From positions 186,001 through 250,000 of the forward strand of contig NW_020194625.1 of NCBI RefSeq assembly GCF_002865645.1: DNA of 64,000 nt. Direction: 5' to 3'. This document shows, piece after piece, positions 21,998 through 32,110 of the stretch. Under the pieces are notes generated by a model that saw only the letters and a program-made list of their open reading frames with translations, was not told the origin of the DNA and did not search any database. Positions within the stretch are counted from its first letter, which is position 1, and each line of letters begins with the position of its first letter. Made by a program: the position numbers and the translations under genes. The DNA is from Hyaloscypha bicolor E (lineage: Eukaryota > Ascomycota > Leotiomycetes > Helotiales > Hyaloscyphaceae).

Positions 21998-23364
21998 ATG
22001 TCGACCTTCGGAGAGTATTTTAGGGTCACCACGTATGTCCTGCCCCAATTGACTTGCCCAGCAGCGCAGAACACGAGCTAACGAGTCACAGCTATGGGGA
22101 GTCACATTGCCGGTCTGTAGGATGCATCGTCGACGGCGTGCCTCCTGGAATGGAGCTCACAGAGGATGATATCCAACCGCAGATGACAAGACGAAGACCT
22201 GGCCAGAGTGCGCTTACCACGCCGCGCAACGAAATGGACTTGGTGGAGATTCAGTCGGGCACAGAGTTTGGAGTCACATTGGGCACGCCAATCGCAATGA
22301 TTGTTCGCAACAAGGATCAGAGACCGCACGACTATGGCAATTCTACGATGGACCTCTACCCTCGACCGAGTCATGCGGATTGGACATACTTGGAGAAATA
22401 CGGTGTGAAGGCGAGCAGTGGCGGAGGAAGAAGCAGTGCAAGGGAGACAATTGGGCGGGTGGCTGCGAGTGCTATTGCAGAAAAGTACCTCAAGCTTGCA
22501 CACGGCATTGATATTGTGGCTTTCGTCTCGTCCGTTGGGGGTCTTCACATGTTCCCTCCTTCAGCAATTCATCCTACACCCTCGACAAACCCTGCTTTCC
22601 TCTCCTTGATCGGCGACGTTACCCGCGAGAAAGTCGACGAGTTTGTTCCAGTGCGATGTCCAGATGCGACTGCATCTGCGAAGATGGCGGAATTGATTGC
22701 AGGCTTCAGAGATAGGCAGGACAGTATTGGTGGCACAGTGACCTGTGTCATCAGAAATGTTCCAAGTGGATTGGGCGAGCCTTGTTTCGACAAGATGGAA
22801 GCTATGCTTGCTCATGCCATGCTCAGCATTCCTGCCTCGAAGGGGTTTGAAGTTGGCTCTGGATTTGGTGGTTGTGAGGTTCCTGGATCGATACACAATG
22901 ATCCTTTCGTCCTTGCGCCAGAACTCCCGCCGTTGGAGACTGGCGCGTCGAAAAATGGCCTCCTGAGACCGAGACTTACGACAAAAACGAACAATTCCGG
23001 TGGTATTCAAGGAGGAATCACAAATGGTGCTCCAATATACTTCCGAGTTGCCTTCAAGCCACCTGCGACAATCGGCCTGGCACAGCAGACTGCAACCTAT
23101 GATGGAGAATCAGATGGTATTCTGGAGGCAAAGGGAAGACACGACCCATGTGTTGTCCCCAGAGCTGTTCCCATTGTGGAGGCTATGGCAGCGCTTGTTG
23201 TCATTGATGCGTTGATGGCTCAACAGGCGAGACAGACGTCGAGGAGTTTACTGCCACCATTGAAGAAGACGAGACCTGCGAAGCGCACAACTGTTGCTGG
23301 AGAGGATGCGATCAAGAAACAACATATCAATGATCAAGGCGTTAATGGGCTTAAAACGGAGTAG
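21998..23364 (+). CDS. ARO2: Chorismate synthase
   Basis: Two exons, 21998-22032 and 22092-23364 (intron of 59 bp, GTATGT, GCTAAC branch, CAG); 1308 bp, 435 residues. Splicing rebuilds the invariant N-terminus [18 protein letters not shown]. Signature motifs follow: RRRPGQS near residue 50, [22 protein letters not shown] near 125, [16 protein letters not shown] near 275 and [13 protein letters not shown]. The enzyme converts 5-enolpyruvylshikimate-3-phosphate to chorismate, the last step of the shikimate pathway, using reduced flavin; fungal forms are reported to carry their own NADPH:FMN reductase activity. A Lys/Arg-rich tail of about 50 residues after the core lengthens it relative to yeast. 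Confidence 0.97.
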
Positions 23365-23695
23365 ACAAATTTCAATTCAATTTGTGGCTTTCAATTCACT
23401 AGCCAACGAAACATTAATTTCTCCATCTGCTTTTCCTCCCGTACTCTTTTTCTCCCCTTGTTTCTTATTTGAGCAGCCTTCTTGGAGCTTGCAGAAGCGC
23501 CTGATCAAGTGATTCTCCACCCTAAATTCTGGGATTTCTAATCGATGTGTCAATGTCTTCTTATTTAGTAAGGTTGAACGCCGAGCATCAAGTGATTGAC
23601 GAGCTACGTCGGCGTTCAAGTCTCCGCCCAGAATACAAATATTATTCCCCCCAATCTCATCTTAAGTCAACACAATATACTGGATTTTTCTACCC
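23365..23695. other. Intergenic 3' region of chorismate synthase
   Basis: No gene seen; about 330 bp that should hold the ARO2 terminator and the promoter of the following small gene. Confidence 0.5.
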
Positions 23696-24115
23696 ATGAG
23701 CGATCTTGAAATCGCATGTCTTCTACATCTTCGTTCCCCTCTATTTACGCATAAACCGTTACCCATTACGCGCAGCTCATCAGTCACCCCTCTCGGCCTC
23801 TTCCTCGCCTTCTCTGGCTTCAGAAAACTCCTCACAAACTGGGAAGCTGGGTGGGCCGTATACCGTGGCAATGACTTCTCCCCCGCTGAGTATCGGAACA
23901 CTGCAGTCATCGAAGTTATCGGTGGCTTAGGAATGGTCTTCCCTCGCACGAAATCGTTTGGTGCAGTTATTCTGATTTCGATGATTGTATTGGTCGAGAT
24001 AGAGATGAAGAGAAGGAAGGCAGATAGAGTAAACCCTAGATCGCCACTTTATCTAAGGATCCCGGCGAGAATTACACAGTTACTTTTGGTTGTTTTGGCT
24101 TGGGCATTATGGTAG
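23696..24115 (+). CDS. Small multi-helix membrane protein, DoxX-like
   Basis: A single-exon reading of 139 residues with about four hydrophobic segments: TPLGLFLAFSGF, VIEVIGGLGMVF, FGAVILISMIVLVEI and ITQLLLVVLAWALW. The size, helix number and a Gly-rich helix followed by a KLL pattern resemble DoxX-like small membrane proteins, but no diagnostic motif settles this. The first 30 residues look unlike a membrane-protein start and may not be translated; a different first exon is possible. It lies between ARO2 and the convergent GGT gene with a short 3' gap, as expected for a real gene. Confidence 0.5.
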   Translation: MSDLEIACLLHLRSPLFTHKPLPITRSSSVTPLGLFLAFSGFRKLLTNWEAGWAVYRGNDFSPAEYRNTAVIEVIGGLGMVFPRTKSFGAVILISMIVLVEIEMKRRKADRVNPRSPLYLRIPARITQLLLVVLAWALW

Positions 24116-24348
24116 TCGTTTGGAGATCTTTTGGCGGGGAGGGGTTAAGTTGTTCCAAGACTCGAGGTGGGCGGCTTTTGTGGGGGAAATCGGCGATAAT
24201 CTGTGTCTCGCTTCAACAGCAAGTGTGCATTTGTTAGTTCTAGATAGAGGGATATTGTAGAGAGGAGTGCTTCATGGAATGGATTTGATCTTCTTCAGTG
24301 GGGCATCATTTTGGGTTTCTGATTGGGGTGATGTGCCAAAGGTTGGAC

Positions 24349-26507
24349 TCATGCTGGAAAAGCCGCTCCATCTCCACGAAGATCAGAGCCCCCACTAAAC
24401 ACCTGCATCCCATCATCAAAATGCGATCGAATTAACTGACCCCTCCCAAACAAACTCCTCCCATAGCCCTTCATAATCTCTGCCTTATGCCCCATACCCC
24501 TCAGCTGGTCCCTCACCTCCTCGCTGATCCCCTCCTCAAGATGAACAGTCATATCTAATACTTTCCCCTCATCCGGCATCCCAGCTCCGATGCAGATCCT
24601 CGGGGCGTCTAGGGCCTGCTGCGGATTAAGCTTGAACGCTAACATGTTCAGCAAAACCTGAACACGGCCTTGCGGCTGCATGAAACCTCCCATAACGCCA
24701 TAAACAGAGTGCAGACTTCCGTCATGGATATTCGTGATCATTGCCGGAATGATAGTGTGATATGGGCGTTTGCCGGGGGCAAGGACGTTAGGATGCTCTT
24801 TCTCTAGGCTGAAATTTGCACCTCGGTTCTGTAGGGTGAAGCCACAGCCTTTGGGGATGATAGCGCTTCCGAATCCGGTGTAGTTCGAGTTGATGAAGGA
24901 GATTGCATTGCCGTACTTGTCGGTGACTGCGAAATATACCGTGTCGGAATGGTTATGTGCTGGACTGCCGTGATCCGTGAGCTCTGATGCACGCTGAGGA
25001 TTGAAGAGCTTGGCTCGTTTTTCGAGATAGGACTGCGAGATGAGTCCTTTTGTTGGGACGTCCACAAGGTCTGCAAGATTTCGGTATCAGCTTTATTGCT
25101 TTAGGTGAGAGAAGGGGGACTTACTTGTGTCTGTCACCCACCAGGCACCATCCGCGAACGCGATACGGAGCGCCTCAATCACCGCGTGCAAGTGAGGGGT
25201 TGTATTATGATCCTTATCTTTGAACAGTGGGATTTTCCCCGTCTTCTCCAATTCCTCCAGGATCCCAAGTGCAATCAAAGCAACGATACCTTGGCCATTA
25301 GGCGGGTGTTCCCAAATTTCTACTCCACCATTCTCAGTACCGGATTCCAGAGAACCATTCATAAGTTGACTTTGAGTCTTCCCAATACCCTGTCCCTTGA
25401 ATTTGAGAGATATGGGATCAACCTAAGGGAAATCACTTCCGTGTCAGTGTGCTTAACTTCTCATTTTAAGTTAAAGAAAATGAGAGGCGAAGATGAGGAA
25501 ATGGGACGTTTACCAGCTCCGTCCCGAGCTCCATATGATTTTGCAAATCACCAAGTTCAAGGCGACCACCTCTCTCTTTACACACTCTCACAATCTCTTC
25601 TGCAACCTCGCCCGTGTAAAAGCCCTTCTTTCCTTTCTCGGCAAGTCGTCTGAAAGTATGTGCAAGAGTCGGGTTCTTCATAATCTCGCCAGGTCCGGGG
25701 GCCCGACATCCATCTAACGCGTCCTTATCCTTCTTCAACATCTCCGCAAAATTAGGTGATGCCCTCCGGATAGATGCTTCTGCTCTCCTCCACTGCTTAT
25801 GAGTTAGAGATTCAACTCTTAGGTAATATTTGATGGCCAGAGGCAGTGGCCGAACACTCACAGATTTGGCAGTCAGTTCAGAAACCGGGAACCCCTTCTC
25901 ACCCATCTCGATAGCAGGGCTCAGAATATCTTTCATATTCAACTTCCCACTGCCAAATTTCTCGACGGTATCTACCCACCCCGCAGCCGCACCAGGCACA
26001 GTAACAGCGTGGACGTTATCAAATGGTATCGGTTTCCCTCGTTCTCCCTCACTCAACCCAAGATCCTTCCGTATCGTCTCTAAAGTGCACATTTTACCCG
26101 CTCGACCAGAGCCATTCAGTGCAGATACATTCTTCGTCTTGGCGTCAAAGTAGAGAGCGAACATGCCGCCACCGATACCTGTGGAGCAAGGTTCGGCCAT
26201 GTTGAGACCAGCAGCTAAATTAACTCAATCAGGCATTTATAAGTAGAAGTGGGCATTTCTCGAACATACCAACTGCAACGGCTGCATCCTACTCAAAGCT
26301 GTGATTAGCTTTGTACAATGAGTGACCGGGTAGGGTACGTACTGCAGCATTTCCTCCCTGTTGCAGAATCATGAGACCGCATTTTGCGGCGAGAGGTTGC
26401 GTGCATGCTACCATGCCCTCCGTGCTGTGGATGACACTTCTTCGACTGGGGAAGGAGATGAATTCTGAATCCGTTGATGGATAGATGGCATTTGAAATCA
26501 GAGGCAT
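24349..26507 (-). CDS. Gamma-glutamyltranspeptidase-like Ntn hydrolase
   Basis: Six exons: 26507-26343, 26288-26270, 26214-25862, 25792-25514, 25422-25125, 25070-24349 (exon 2 is only 19 nt). Total 1836 bp, 611 residues. Splicing gives GGNAADAAVAVAAGLNMAEPC, the conserved N-terminal core, then GIGGGMFALY. The nucleophile of the small subunit is the Thr in HNHSDTVYFAV (about residue 415), followed by YGNAISFINSNYTGFG and GFTLQNRGANFSL. The proenzyme cleaves itself before this Thr. The family transfers or hydrolyses gamma-glutamyl groups, for example of glutathione. No signal peptide is present, and the motifs resemble the bacterial YwrD-type branch, so a cytosolic or peroxisomal role is as likely as a secreted one. 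The intron 25793-25861 is 69 bp without a stop. Confidence 0.9.
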
Positions 26508-26980
26508 TTTGAAGAGTGGGGTGTGGACGGGTGCTGCAGGTCGAGACTACAATTATCGTGTGGATTGATTGCGGTCAAAAACTAGTCTTGGCATCTGAAT
26601 AGATTCTGCTTGAGGATATATAGTAATGAAAAATCTAGCTGTTCTAGAAATGAGTGTAAATTTATGGCTGACGGATGACGCAGGTTAGAGAAAGAGAAGT
26701 GGGGGTGTTGAAAAGTGGCAAAAAACAGGCCTCGGCTTGAAGTGAACAAGAAGATGCGGGCAACATTATAATTTATTAGAAGATTGAAATTTCTTAGAGT
26801 CGTGTCTAAATGTTTGGAAGAATACATCCTGTATATAATAGAGGAGAAGGAGGAGTAGAAGTAGGGAGGAGTGTTTGCACCAAAGTAGAAACGATGTGCA
26901 AGTAGCGTTGCGTGGATTGGACAATAATGCCTTTTTTGTTTCCTTCGCTTACCACCTCCTATTCACCTCATGATTGAAAA
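26508..26980. promoter_or_regulatory. Upstream region of the GGT-like gene
   Basis: No gene. A TATATA-type sequence (minus-strand reading of 26829-26845) lies about 320 bp upstream of the start codon. Beyond it begins the accessory repeat region. Confidence 0.35.
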
Positions 26981-27142
26981 GAAAATCAGTGTGCCTCTGC
27001 TAACCCCTGCAACACCCCTGTTCTGCTCGGGTAGTATTCCTAAAACATGGGTGTATGCCCAAAGCGGTAATTTTTGATCTCGACTCTTTTTTAGACGTAT
27101 AAGTACCCGTTCTATGGTTTACCCCGAGAGGGTGCTTATGCA
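26981..27142 (-). repeat. 160-bp dispersed repeat, copy 2
   Basis: Reverse-complement counterpart of 9712-9872. The palindrome (27098-27142, arms TATAAGTACCCGTTCT and GAGAGGGTGCTTAT) and the adjoining segment (26981-27062, minus strand TTTTAGGAATACTACCCGAG) occur in the same relative order as in copy 1. Both copies sit at the edge of an accessory stretch. Confidence 0.7.
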
Positions 27143-27344
27143 TTTGAGAATTGGATTTTCTTCTAGCCCCCCTTCCCCGCACTTAGCAAGCTAATTTTTG
27201 CAATTTTATTATAAAGTAAGGCTTTCTTTTTCGGCTATTTTTTAGCCCCCGGCACGCGCACAAAAGGCAGGCAAGAAGCACGTTTCTCTCTTGCCCCTTG
27301 TAATCACTTAAAAAAAGTATATCCTCAATACATGCGCGTATACG

Positions 27345-28028
27345 CTCAAGGTATTCGCATATGCTTTGCACGCTATTGCGTGCTGGAGGCGCGTGATGAT
27401 ATGCCCCTAGCTTATTAAGGTTCCCAGTATTAGTAAGGGATAAGCTTTACGAAGACAACGGCATAAAGTATCGGGAATACAGGGCATTTTGACCCTCAGC
27501 GCTCTACAGGGTGTGAATTCAGGGCAGAAGCTCGCTATAAGCCCCTATAACTCTAGGTAGTACTCCCTAAATCTATGTAAAGAGGCGCTATAAGACATTC
27601 GCATGGGGTAAGTAGATCTTCTAGGGTTATAGCGCTGTTGGTAGAGCAACCACAGCGCTCGGACGCTAAACAAGCAACTATTATAGGCCCCTTTAGCGAA
27701 GGCTCCCTTGTAAGTACAGGGAAGAAGCCCTGAAAAGGCGTGGTACCCCTTGTCAAAGGCGTAAATGTGCTTTTAGGGGAAGGGCCTGGAAATATAGGGC
27801 CTTATAGCGAGTTTGCTACCTTGATCTGTACGCTGGAGAGCCTGAAAGTCTCCCAATGCCCTGTATTCCCGATACTTTATGCCGTTGTCTTCGTAGAACT
27901 TCCAGAATCAAGGCACTCTCGTGTACTCAAGGTAATCGCATATACTTCGCATGCCGTCGCGCGCCGGAGGCGCGTAATGCCGTGCCCCTAGCCTATTAAG
28001 GTCCTGGTATTAGTAGAGATAAGCTTTA
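27345..28028. repeat. Compound repeat: diverged direct repeats enclosing a perfect 41-bp inverted repeat
   Basis: 27345-27448 and 27926-28028 are direct repeats of about 100 bp (CTCAAGGTA-TCGCATAT at the start, ATTAAGG and ATAAGCTTTA at the end), diverged to roughly 80%. Inside them, 27448-27488 and 27855-27895 are a 41-bp inverted repeat that I read as identical (begins TACGAAGACAACGGCATAAA). A weaker inverted similarity around CTCGCTATAAG continues inward. No coding capacity. It looks like a foldback element or two insertions of one small element. Confidence 0.65.
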
Positions 28029-28795
28029 GAACTCCCAGAATTAGCACGATGGCTAGTTTGGGCATAATAACTATATTTAATACACGAGTGCGACTCCATG
28101 GCCCCGAAAATAATAGTTGCAGAGAAAAGCAATGAAATCTTTTTCGATAGCCCATTTAGTATCTCGGAGTGCTGATGAAAGCTGAAGTATCCCTGTAGAC
28201 AGCGTTTACATGCAGGGGCAATGTTCGGCTGAGAAAGCTAGCAGGCATTATTATTATAACGATATTAGCATACCCTTATGGGTGGCTACGATACACATGA
28301 GTATTAGCCTAATATCAAGAAGCATCTACACGCTTACATCAATCTAGTGCTCACACTAATTACTTCAAAAACAAGAGATCTTTTCAAAAATCTAACTTTT
28401 GTAATTTGTCACAAGAATGTATTTCCATAACATCAAGTTACACTTTGTGTTACGTGACTTAGCTTGTAGCCAGTGCTTTTAGCCTGGCAGGCAGCCTTCA
28501 GCTCAATTCAAGCTCTTTACCACCACTGCAATATCACCTTATCGTGACACTTTGGAACCTCTCTTTAGTCGTAGATAATGCTAAATCTGTGATAGAGGTT
28601 TCCGTAAAGTTCTACTGTTACGTAGGCTCAGCAGACGCAAAGTGCAGTTTTCACATAGGATAAACCAATAATATCATCAGATTATTCCTCTTCCAGTAGT
28701 GTTAGCGTTTGGTCCAATTTCTTCTAAATATACTCTACCCTTTCCTCGAAGTGTTTCTAACACTCTCCCGGAAGTTCATTGGTCTCATAAACGTG
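28029..28795. other. Accessory non-coding DNA
   Basis: No ORF, repeat or motif that I can support. Composition is intermediate. Confidence 0.45.
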
Positions 28796-29440
28796 TCACT
28801 GTATGAATTTAAGATCAGCCGTGTCTGTTCCCGTAGCTCCACAATGCCTACTGAAAACGTTCATTAATCGAATTATCCTATCAGTTTCCGGAAAGGTCTG
28901 GTCGGTGGGATCTTCACGTAATGGGCGTGAATTCTTTGATACTGTATCGCCCATACTCGCCTTCCTTTGATCTAGGCCACTGCAGCTTGCAAAGTTTGAT
29001 CCGACATTGAAATGAACCTCTGGTTTAAGCTGTAAGAGCCGACTAAGAATCGTAATATCAGGAGGAAGGATCTCCACGACTCTAGATATATCTAATTCAG
29101 ATTGGCAGAACGGCCAGGTCGAAGCATCTTCAATAAGATATATGCCAGCCAACATCCATATGGAAGGCCAGTGTATGATGTTGATAGGTATTCAGGGCTC
29201 TTGGCGACTGTGAGCTGAGATGAAAACTATTTCCCAGTGGCGTTTGACTTCAAAAGCACCCTTCTGAATTATTTCTCTGGCCTTAGGTGGTATTAGTTCT
29301 TGTGCTTCTTGAAAGGTGCCTATCGGACAGAATGACTCATTCAATTCCGCTTTCGAGACAAAATTGCCAACGGTGATTATACATTCTCCGCTCCAGTGTA
29401 AAATTTCAAGGCTTGCAAGACTCTCAATGCCTCCCCCCAC
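28796..29440 (-). pseudogene. Unknown protein-coding relic interrupted by one in-frame stop
   Basis: Two minus-strand readings, 29440-29192 (82 codons) and 29155-28796 (119 codons), lie in the same frame and are separated by a single TGA at 29194-29192. Read through, they give one stretch of about 214 residues with an ordinary composition, for example KAREIIQKGAFEVKRHWEIV before the stop and EDASTWPFCQSELDISRVVE after it. No GT-AG intron convincingly removes the stop. TGA could derive from CGA by C-to-T. I do not recognise the family; the upstream start is uncertain, and a further exon above 29440 (minus strand RFKWLSEDELANG near 29500) may belong to it. Confidence 0.4.
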
Positions 29441-29646
29441 ACGAGTTCCTCTCTAAGCCTGGCGGATCAAGGTGCCATTCGCCAGCTCATCCTCAGAAAG
29501 CCACTTGAACCTCTTGGTTATACTGAAATCAATTGGCCTATAACACTCATATTGACGCTACTGCAGAAGAAAGGTTTGGGGAATATACTTACGCCATGCA
29601 TCACGAACAAAGGGGATCATCGTCTTAGGATATCCTTAGTCATTTA

Positions 29647-29845
29647 CTACTATCCCCCCCCTCTTGAATACTTACAGTGGGTCCTGGGATAACACCACTC
29701 CTGCACTGACCAACTCAAGGGTGTATGGCCAATAGCGATACTGGAGAGCACCTGATATTTCCTAGTTGGGGGTTATAAACGAGGTTTCAGGGTGGCGTTA
29801 CTACGTAAAGGACCCACTGTAAGTATTCAAGGGGGGGGATAGTAG
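29647..29845. mobile_element. 199-bp MITE-like element with about 37-bp terminal inverted repeats
   Basis: The left end CTACTATCCCCCCCC...CTTGAATACTTACAGTGGGTCC (29647-29685) is repeated inverted at 29809-29845 (GGACCCACTGTAAGTATTCAAGG...ATAGTAG). The arms differ by a 2-bp indel next to the C run. The interior (about 125 bp) has no ORF. No clear target-site duplication is visible. The form fits a miniature inverted-repeat element. Confidence 0.75.
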
Positions 29846-30027
29846 GTTTCTGCAAACTTATCTGCAAGCGAGCATGACGAGTCATCACGTTCAGCTACCA
29901 ATACCATTGTTTGACATGTGCACGGTGGATTGAAACTCCAAACCTCTGGGTGAGGGGAAATACACATTGGGAATTTGAACTGATTCGGGGAGCGCCTTGC
30001 CACGATGTGGGGCCGCTGTCCTCGGCT

Positions 30028-30585
30028 CAGGCTTGGCAGAAATACCTAATTTCTGGTATCGATACTATCGATAAAGTATCGATTCCCGGAACCCAATTCC
30101 CCCCTTTAATTGCAATTAACTTTAGAACCACTTCTCTTATAAGAAAACTTTTGGTAGCGCAAATATTCTACTTAATTTAGGCTTTCTATTTAGCTACTTA
30201 TCTTATAGTTTAGACTAAAACTCGTCTCAATACGGCTATTTTAAGCAAAAAATAGCTTTTGAGATTTTCGTAAGGCTCGCTTATAATAAGTGTTCCGATA
30301 AGAGATACGAATACAATACTTAATTCTCCGAATACGAGGGCCATCTTAAAATTAAGATATTATTAACTTTTATTAATAATATTAAGTGAGTCCTTTAATA
30401 GAAATACTAGAAAATAAAGAAATTATATATAAATGTATTATTATATAAATCAAATAATAAATGGAAGAGATAATTTAAGGCTAAGAATCGATTCAGTATT
30501 AATATGTATCGATCCTTGTAATACCTGACTAATACCATCTAGTACCGATACCTTATCGATACCAAAAGTATTTTTGCCAAGCCTG
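30028..30585. mobile_element. Inverted-repeat element with AT-rich interior
   Basis: CAGGCTTGGCAGAAATAC at about 30028-30045 is matched inverted by GTATTTTTGCCAAGCCTG at 30568-30585 (one mismatch). Just inside each arm lie further matching TGGTATCGATA/TATCGATACCA blocks with ATCGAT clusters. The interior (30170-30480) is AT-rich and RIP-like. It resembles a small, decayed TIR element; ends and duplication are not resolved. Confidence 0.5.
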
Positions 30586-30837
30586 CCTCGGCTAAGGTTA
30601 AGGGGTGGCCACGTGATCAACCCCCTTTTCTCAGAGAAAGGGTCCAAAAGTTCAGGACCGTGAAACTACGAAGGTTCAATAAAGCGTTCCATGGGAGGAA
30701 AACCAGAGAGAGGCAAGGTCCTGGTCCATGTCAGGGAGACGTTCTCCGCTGCAACTCAAATACACAATGGTTCGGAATCGTCACCGTAAATGATCTAAAA
30801 TGATCACCCTTTCTGCATTTATCGTACACTGCCTCGT

Positions 30838-31821
30838 TCAAAGCTTCCGCTCCTCCGGTAGACCCAATCCAGATTTCATGGGTCTCTTCGGCTTGCACGG
30901 CCTAACAGGCTTTTTGATCGGCATCAGTCTCTCCAACAATAACGACTGCCCATAAGCCAGCATGCTCGAGCTGACCCAGTAAAGCACCAAAGCACTGGGT
31001 ACAGGTATCATAATAGGACCAATCGCCAAAGCAACAATGCCCATTGACCTCCGAAAACGTGTCTGCCAGGGTCCCAGGGCGACAGGTTTGTGGCCAAAAA
31101 GATTGAGGAGTATAGCTCCGGAAAGCATGAAGGGCAGCAAAAGTTGTGGATCAGCGAGAAGGAGGTTTGGAAACCATAAAGCCCCTTCAGTTGCAAATGA
31201 ACTCTCCACCGGGATCAAGGCTGTGCCAGTAAACCCATCCGCTGTGAGCAATGCATCTGTGTCAGCACCGACATTCCGAGAACCTGTTATCATTCCCCAC
31301 CAGCCCTGCTGAGCACCAGCCATGGCGCGAAGGGCTTCCATCGTGACGAGAAACACAGGCACCTGCGCGAGCCCGAGGTAGTTTTTCCACAACCCACATC
31401 CCCACCGCCTGTATATTTCGTTTCGTTTTCTTCGTAGCTTGCGCAGGAGTGTATTTTGTGCAACGACAGGTCCTAAATGACCCACTTCTCGCATTGTTTC
31501 GTGTTGTAGAGCGTGGCGCCATGATTGCACTATGGGGACAAGAGAAGCTTGTTTTCTGTTGGCGTGCCGCTGGTAGATGGAGAGGGGAAGGATGAGCGTA
31601 GTGCGGAGGGTGAGGGCAAAGAGCGGGATGGTGTAGGCCCAGGGGAGGCCAGTGAGGGAATGCAAGCCCGTAAGAGCATCGTGGGCGACGAGGACGATGG
31701 ATTGGGTTCTCGGAGAGGCGTGGAAGGAGCGGCAGCTGGGAGGGAGCTGGAGGAAGAGCTTCGAGAGCTTCGGTGTTGCGCAGATGAACTGGAGAGGACA
31801 CGAGCGGACGAGGAGCGCCAT
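30838..31821 (-). CDS. COX18: Mitochondrial inner-membrane insertase, COX18/OXA1 family
   Basis: Single exon, 327 residues. The N-terminus is a mitochondrial presequence (MALLVRSCPLQFIC..., with SCRSFHASPR near residue 30, a typical cleavage region). The YidC/Oxa1/Cox18 fold follows: HSLTGLPWAYTIPLFALTLR (helix 1, near residue 55), an Arg/Lys-rich matrix loop (LLRKLRRKRNEIYRRWGC), YLGLAQVPVFLVTMEALRAM, LWFPNLLLADPQLLLPFMLS and IPVPSALVLYWVSSSML. The LF-ADP motif and short C-terminal tail favour Cox18, which exports the Cox2 C-terminal domain, over Oxa1, which has a long ribosome-binding tail. It is divergent from ALG11. Confidence 0.87.
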   Translation of the reverse strand: MALLVRSCPLQFICATPKLSKLFLQLPPSCRSFHASPRTQSIVLVAHDALTGLHSLTGLPWAYTIPLFALTLRTTLILPLSIYQRHANRKQASLVPIVQSWRHALQHETMREVGHLGPVVAQNTLLRKLRRKRNEIYRRWGCGLWKNYLGLAQVPVFLVTMEALRAMAGAQQGWWGMITGSRNVGADTDALLTADGFTGTALIPVESSFATEGALWFPNLLLADPQLLLPFMLSGAILLNLFGHKPVALGPWQTRFRRSMGIVALAIGPIMIPVPSALVLYWVSSSMLAYGQSLLLERLMPIKKPVRPCKPKRPMKSGLGLPEERKL

Positions 31822-32110
31822 GCTCGTAGAACCCCAATTGAGTAGAGATCCCTTTAGTCAGATGAGCTGCATCAATTCAAATGTCAGTGTAGACCTGGTC
31901 GCAGTCACATTGGTGAAGCTCGTGCTGTAGAAGAAAAGTCAGAAGACGGCTGATGTTCTATTTGATATTGACATCGGCATTTGGTGCCAAAAACACCGAC
32001 GCTAGATCGCGTTCTGGAAGGGCCGTCGCGAACCTCCCGCAGATGCCAAGATAGCCAACTTTCCGCCTCGCGTTTCTGCCAGAATCATCAACTCTAAACT
32101 GCCAGAAGAT
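31822..32110. promoter_or_regulatory. Divergent promoter, COX18 / ALG11
   Basis: Starts of the two divergent genes are 289 bp apart, so both promoters must lie here. No clear TATA box; the sequence is of average composition. Confidence 0.5.
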
